Source: Akkermansiaceae bacterium
GTDB lineage: Bacteria; Verrucomicrobiota; Verrucomicrobiia; Verrucomicrobiales; Akkermansiaceae
Direction: 5' to 3'
DNA: 45,618 nt
NCBI GenBank assembly: GCA_021733795.1
Contig: JAIPKB010000021.1
Location: 1 to 45,618, forward strand
This document shows positions 42,491 through 45,618 of this stretch, piece after piece. Numbering within the stretch: position 1 is the first letter of the stretch; every line of letters begins with the position of its first letter. A program made the position numbers and the translations under genes. The notes beneath the pieces were generated by a model. It did no database searches. It was not told the origin of the DNA and saw nothing but the letters and a program-made list of their open reading frames with translations.

Positions 42491-42548
42491 GAAATATGGT
42501 GCTTTCCATTTTTCTCTCATTCTCCCATTCTTCCCATCCATCATCAAA

Positions 42549-44060
42549 ATGAAACACCTCCACCTCATACCTGCCGCCGTCTTGGCCCTGTTTGCCCCGG
42601 CCACCACCCATGCCGCCGCCAAGCCCAACCTCATTTTCATCAACATCGATGACCTGGGCTATGCGGACATCGGACCCTTCGGCTCCAAGCTCAACCGCAC
42701 CCCCAACCTCGACCGGATGGCGAAAGAAGGCCGGAAACTAACCAGTTTTTACGCCGCTCCCGTGTGTTCGCCGTCGCGGGCGGCGCTGATGACGGGTTGC
42801 TATCCGAAGCGGGGGCTGCCGATTCCCCACGTGCTCTTTCCCACCTCCGCGGTGGGCTTGAATCCGGCAGAGCGCACGGTGGCTGAGGTCTTGAAGGACG
42901 CGGGCTACACGACTGCCTGCATCGGCAAGTGGCACCTCGGCGACCAACTGGAGTTTCTCCCGACCAACCAGGGGTTCGACTACTCCCTCGGCATCCCCTA
43001 TTCGAACGACATGGGGATCAGCTCGGAGGGCTCGAAAAGCGACCTTGGCGTGCCGTTGCCCAAACCTGCCGCCCCCCTGAAGGCGGGCAACCAGCGCGGC
43101 GATGAAGCCGGCCTGAAGGGCAACAGCCAGCCGCCGTTGCCGCTGGTGGAGAACACCGTGGTCGTCGGCCGGGTCAAGCAGGATGAGCAACAGGGCATTG
43201 TGGAAACCTATACCAACGCCGCGGTGAAATTCATCAGGGACCACCGCGACCAGCCGTTCTTCCTCTACCTGCCCCACAGTGCGGTGCATTTCCCGATCTA
43301 CCCCGGCAAGAAGTGGGCCGGTAAATCGCCCAACGGTATCTACAGCGACTGGGTGGAGGAAGTGGATTGGAGCGTGGGCCAGGTGCTCGATACCCTCCGC
43401 GAACTGAAACTCGACTCGAATACGCTGGTGATCTTCACCTCCGACAACGGTGGCACGCAACGCGCCGTGAACACCCCGCTACGCGGCTACAAAGCCAGCA
43501 CTTGGGAAGGTGGCATCCGGGTGCCTACCATCGCCTGGTGGCCGGGGAAAATCCCCCCCGCCACCAGCACCGATGCCATCACCGGCATGTTCGATATCCT
43601 CCCGACCTTCGCCCGCCTCGGCGGCGGCACCCTGCCGCAAGACCGCAAGCTCGACGGTATGGACATCTGGCCGCTGCTCGCCGGTGAGCCGGACGCGAAA
43701 GGCCACGAGGATTTCTTCTACTTTCGCGGCCTGAAACTCGAAGCCGTGCGCTCGGGCCCGTGGAAGCTGAAACTCGCCGGGACCCCTGCACCGGCCGGAA
43801 AGAAAAACGCCCCATCGGCGGGCCCGCAACTCTACCATCTCGAGTCCGACATCGGAGAATCCAAGAACGTGGCGGCGGCGAATCACGCGGTGGTGAAACG
43901 CCTGCAACAACTCGCCGAAACGATGGCGAACGATCTCGGCACCGACGGCGAAGGGCCCGGCGTCCGGCCTCTCGGGCGGGTGAAGAATCCCCAGCCATTC
44001 ATCGCCCTCGACGGCACGGTCCGCGAGAATGCGGTCGGCACGAAGAAACGCTTCGAGTGA
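42549..44060 (+). CDS. Secreted type I sulfatase
   Basis: A 503-residue enzyme with a signal peptide (MKHLHLIPAAVLALFAPATT, then HAAA). The sulfatase consensus CSPSRAALMTG places the formylglycine precursor at Cys73, and metal ligands appear in FINIDDLGYADIG and FTSDNGGTQRAVNTPLRGYK. The second signature GYTTACIGKWHLGDQLEFLP is also present. It would remove sulfate from a polysaccharide or glycan; the substrate cannot be told. Activation needs a formylglycine-generating enzyme, not in this window. It has no susC/D-like partner. The 9-bp repeat tract stands in the promoter area. The C-terminus is unremarkable. Confidence 0.93.
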   Translation: MKHLHLIPAAVLALFAPATTHAAAKPNLIFINIDDLGYADIGPFGSKLNRTPNLDRMAKEGRKLTSFYAAPVCSPSRAALMTGCYPKRGLPIPHVLFPTSAVGLNPAERTVAEVLKDAGYTTACIGKWHLGDQLEFLPTNQGFDYSLGIPYSNDMGISSEGSKSDLGVPLPKPAAPLKAGNQRGDEAGLKGNSQPPLPLVENTVVVGRVKQDEQQGIVETYTNAAVKFIRDHRDQPFFLYLPHSAVHFPIYPGKKWAGKSPNGIYSDWVEEVDWSVGQVLDTLRELKLDSNTLVIFTSDNGGTQRAVNTPLRGYKASTWEGGIRVPTIAWWPGKIPPATSTDAITGMFDILPTFARLGGGTLPQDRKLDGMDIWPLLAGEPDAKGHEDFFYFRGLKLEAVRSGPWKLKLAGTPAPAGKKNAPSAGPQLYHLESDIGESKNVAAANHAVVKRLQQLAETMANDLGTDGEGPGVRPLGRVKNPQPFIALDGTVRENAVGTKKRFE

Positions 44061-44086
44061 TCCGCCTCCTGCCCCCAACCGATCAA

Positions 44087-44350
44087 ATGGGCATGGCCGG
44101 CTTCATCCGCTCCATCCGTGACGCCCTTTTCCTAGGGAGCTGTGCCACCGCCATGAAATTCGATGGCGCGGTGCTGACCGTTTCGGGTGACAAGCTGCCC
44201 ACCCGGACGATTGCCGACATTGAAGCCGTCCTGCGGTCGGCGGGGCTCCGGGAGGGAACCATCCGGATCTCCCAAAACGGCAGGATTTTCTTTGCCAACA
44301 TCGACGAAAACCTCCACCAACAGCTCCGAAACATCCTCAACAACGCCTGA
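44087..44350 (+). CDS. Small DUF3634-like protein
   Basis: An 87-residue protein (ATG at 44087, MGMAGFIRSIRDALFLGSCA). The core FDGAVLTVSGDKLPTRTIAD then IEAVLRSAGLREGTIRISQN, GRIFFANIDENLHQQLRNIL resembles the DUF3634 family of short proteins of unknown function. A shorter start at 44153 (MKFDGAVLT) is possible and would keep the family core. It follows the sulfatase by 26 bp, so it could be co-transcribed with it, and lies before etfB, separated by a repeat tract. I give no function. Confidence 0.6.
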   Translation: MGMAGFIRSIRDALFLGSCATAMKFDGAVLTVSGDKLPTRTIADIEAVLRSAGLREGTIRISQNGRIFFANIDENLHQQLRNILNNA

Positions 44351-44388
44351 TCGCCCATGCCACCGGCTAAAGTTCAGCGCAAATATCG

Positions 44389-44416
44389 CTTGAAACTTGA
44401 AACTCAAAACTTGAAA
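44389..44416. repeat. Four 7-bp repeats before etfB
   Basis: CTTGAAA, CTTGAAA, CTCAAAA and CTTGAAA run in phase, about 45 bp before the etfB ATG. In coding sense this is the TTGAAAC orientation, opposite to that seen before rplC, rplN and dus. Confidence 0.85.
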
Positions 44417-44461
44417 CTCCCCCTCCCAACTTCCCAAACCACCACCAACCACCGACACCTC

Positions 44462-45262
44462 ATGCACATCATCGTCTGCGGCTCCCTCGTCCCCGATCCC
44501 CTGCAAACCCTCGAACCCATCACCGGACCCACCGGACCGGTCCTCAAGAACGAGATGATGCTGCCGTCCTGGCTCGATCCCTGGGCCGGCCACGCGCTCT
44601 ACGAAGCCGCCAACCTCGCCGCCAAAACGCCCGGCAGCAAGGTCCATCTGGTCAGCCTGGGCCCCAAAGCCAAGCTCCAGCAGGTAATGATGACCGTCGC
44701 CCAAAAAGTCCCCTTCGAACTTGTCGCGCTCGACGGTCCGGCCGGCGGCTTCACCGATGCTGCGGAGACCGCCGCCGCCATCGCCGATGCCATCCAGGCC
44801 ATTCCCGGCCTTGATTTGGCGAACACCCTGATCTTCGGCGGGTGGGAATCCGCCTCCCGCGGGGCCGGAGCCACCATGCAGATCGTCGGCGAGCGCCTCG
44901 GCATCACCGAGCAGTTCCAAGGCGTGGACGCCCTCGAAGTCCAGCCCGACGGCTCGCTCAAAATCCTGGAACGCGTGGAAGGCGGCAAGCATCAGGTATC
45001 GGTTTGCAGCGCCCCGCCCGCCGTCCTCGGCTGGGCCACCGGCAACCTCCCGGAGCCCCGCAACAACCCGCAGGTCGGCATGGCCAACATGCGCGGCATC
45101 ATGCCCTCGCTGCAAAAAGCCAAGCCGTCCCCGGTCACCACCGGCGACATCACCTTCACCTCGGTGTCCCTCCCCAAACAAACCCGCAACACCCAAATCA
45201 TCAAGGACACCCCGCCGGAACAGATCGCCGCGGAACTGGTCGCTTGGATCAAGGGGGACTAA
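44462..45262 (+). CDS. etfB: Electron transfer flavoprotein, beta subunit
   Basis: A 266-residue ETF beta subunit (ATG at 44462, MHIIVCGSLVPDPLQTLEPI); the frame is open further upstream only through repeat DNA. Family parts are DPWAGHALYEAANLAAK, KVHLVSLGPKAKLQQVMMTV, LIFGGWESASRGAGATMQIV (nucleotide-binding side) and the late segment PPAVLGWATGNLPEPRNNPQ. With EtfA it carries electrons from dehydrogenases to ETF:quinone oxidoreductase. It is followed by etfA after 128 bp of repeat-rich DNA. Its length fits the family. Confidence 0.93.
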   Translation: MHIIVCGSLVPDPLQTLEPITGPTGPVLKNEMMLPSWLDPWAGHALYEAANLAAKTPGSKVHLVSLGPKAKLQQVMMTVAQKVPFELVALDGPAGGFTDAAETAAAIADAIQAIPGLDLANTLIFGGWESASRGAGATMQIVGERLGITEQFQGVDALEVQPDGSLKILERVEGGKHQVSVCSAPPAVLGWATGNLPEPRNNPQVGMANMRGIMPSLQKAKPSPVTTGDITFTSVSLPKQTRNTQIIKDTPPEQIAAELVAWIKGD

Positions 45263-45390
45263 AGACAGAAGACCGCTGCGCTCCCAGACAGCAGACAGAA
45301 GACCAGATGAAACGTGCCAACCCGCCACTGACCATTGTCCTCGTCTTCCCTGAAAACTTCAAAACTGAAAACTGAAAACTTGAAACTTAT
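45263..45390. repeat. Repeat-rich spacer between etfB and etfA
   Basis: Two 7-bp tracts: AAGACAG/CAGACAG/CAGAAGA-type units at about 45264-45307, and CTGAAAA, CTTCAAAA, CTGAAAA, CTGAAAA and CTTGAAA at 45350-45385, which end just before the etfA ATG at 45391. No gene is seen in this spacer. Confidence 0.8.
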
Positions 45391-45618
45391 ATGAACCTCA
45401 TTATTCTTCACTCCGAAGCCGACGGCAGCCTTTCCAAGCTCTCGCTTGAGACCCTCTCCGCCACCATCGCACTGGGCGCGCCGTTCACCGTCGGCCTCAT
45501 CGGTGAAAACCCCGGGCCGGCCGCGGACTCGATCGCCTCCTGCGGCGCGGCCAAGTTTCTAACCATCACCGGCTCGGAATATGGCCAGGCCCGCCACGCC
45601 ACTGATGCCGCCGCCGCT
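45391..45618 (+). CDS. etfA: Electron transfer flavoprotein, alpha subunit (5' part)
   Basis: The first 76 codons of etfA (ATG at 45391): MNLIILHSEADGSLSKLSLE, TLSATIALGAPFTVGLIGEN, AADSIASCGAAKFLTITGSE. This is the start of the N-terminal domain; the FAD-binding C-terminal domain lies beyond the right edge of the window. It forms a heterodimer with EtfB. The ATG follows the 7-bp array with almost no space and no Shine-Dalgarno site. Confidence 0.88.
   Translation, partial: MNLIILHSEADGSLSKLSLETLSATIALGAPFTVGLIGENPGPAADSIASCGAAKFLTITGSEYGQARHATDAAAA

Noticed and set aside
42119-42652. Plus-strand frame of 177 codons across the 9-bp repeats
   Set aside because: It consists largely of translated repeat (HPS units) and runs into the sulfatase gene in another frame.
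44132-45328. Minus-strand frame of 398 codons opposite etfB
   Set aside because: EtfB conservation decides for the plus strand; the antisense product is Gly/Asp/Arg-rich without domains.

Overview
The window is a GC-rich bacterial chromosome segment. It most likely comes from a Verrucomicrobiota genome near Luteolibacter/Verrucomicrobiaceae. That placement is inference, from high GC, a formylglycine sulfatase, a haem-TPR lipoprotein, doubled redoxin and BatA/VWA membrane proteins, and ribosomal genes that mostly lack Shine-Dalgarno sites. No 16S or other decisive marker is present.

Layout. (1) 1-9.2 kb: a decayed HtrA-type protease tail, then housekeeping and redox genes: a two-domain redoxin, a tRNA-dihydrouridine synthase, an octahaem cytochrome/TPR lipoprotein, ruvA, a zincin-type metallopeptidase, and an accB-accC-thiE run. 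(2) 9.4-13.6 kb: two overlapping VWA membrane proteins of the BatA type. (3) 13.6-16.3 kb: an accessory pocket with lower GC in its centre. It holds the broken 3' end of a DNA methyltransferase that carries an inverted pair of palindromic repeats, a frameshifted PD-(D/E)XK-like gene on the minus strand, a zinc-ribbon membrane protein and a shortened DUF433 antitoxin. (4) 16.8-32.6 kb, minus strand: one str-S10-spc ribosomal cluster from rpsL to secY-map. It lacks tuf, rpsN and rpmD at their usual places, and an exported coiled-coil protein gene sits between rpsS and rplV. (5) 32.9-45.6 kb, plus strand: four electron-transfer genes (a large acyl-CoA dehydrogenase, an ETF:quinone oxidoreductase-like flavoprotein, etfB and etfA). 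They are separated by toxin-antitoxin modules (two intact, two with broken toxins), an alginate-lyase-like enzyme, an orphan barstar and a sulfatase.

How it fits together. The four redox genes form one plausible pathway: dehydrogenase to ETF to ETF:quinone oxidoreductase to quinone. The material between them looks like later insertion. The first toxin-antitoxin module lies between the true 3' end of the dehydrogenase gene and a 41-bp copy of that end.

A second theme is repeats. Degenerate 7-bp arrays stand in gaps, often directly upstream of start codons (dus, rplC, rplN, the ETF-QO gene, etfB, etfA). A 9-bp family precedes the sulfatase and a relict antitoxin. REP-like palindromes occur as inverted pairs. 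I see no tRNA, rRNA, CRISPR array, intact transposase or integrase gene.
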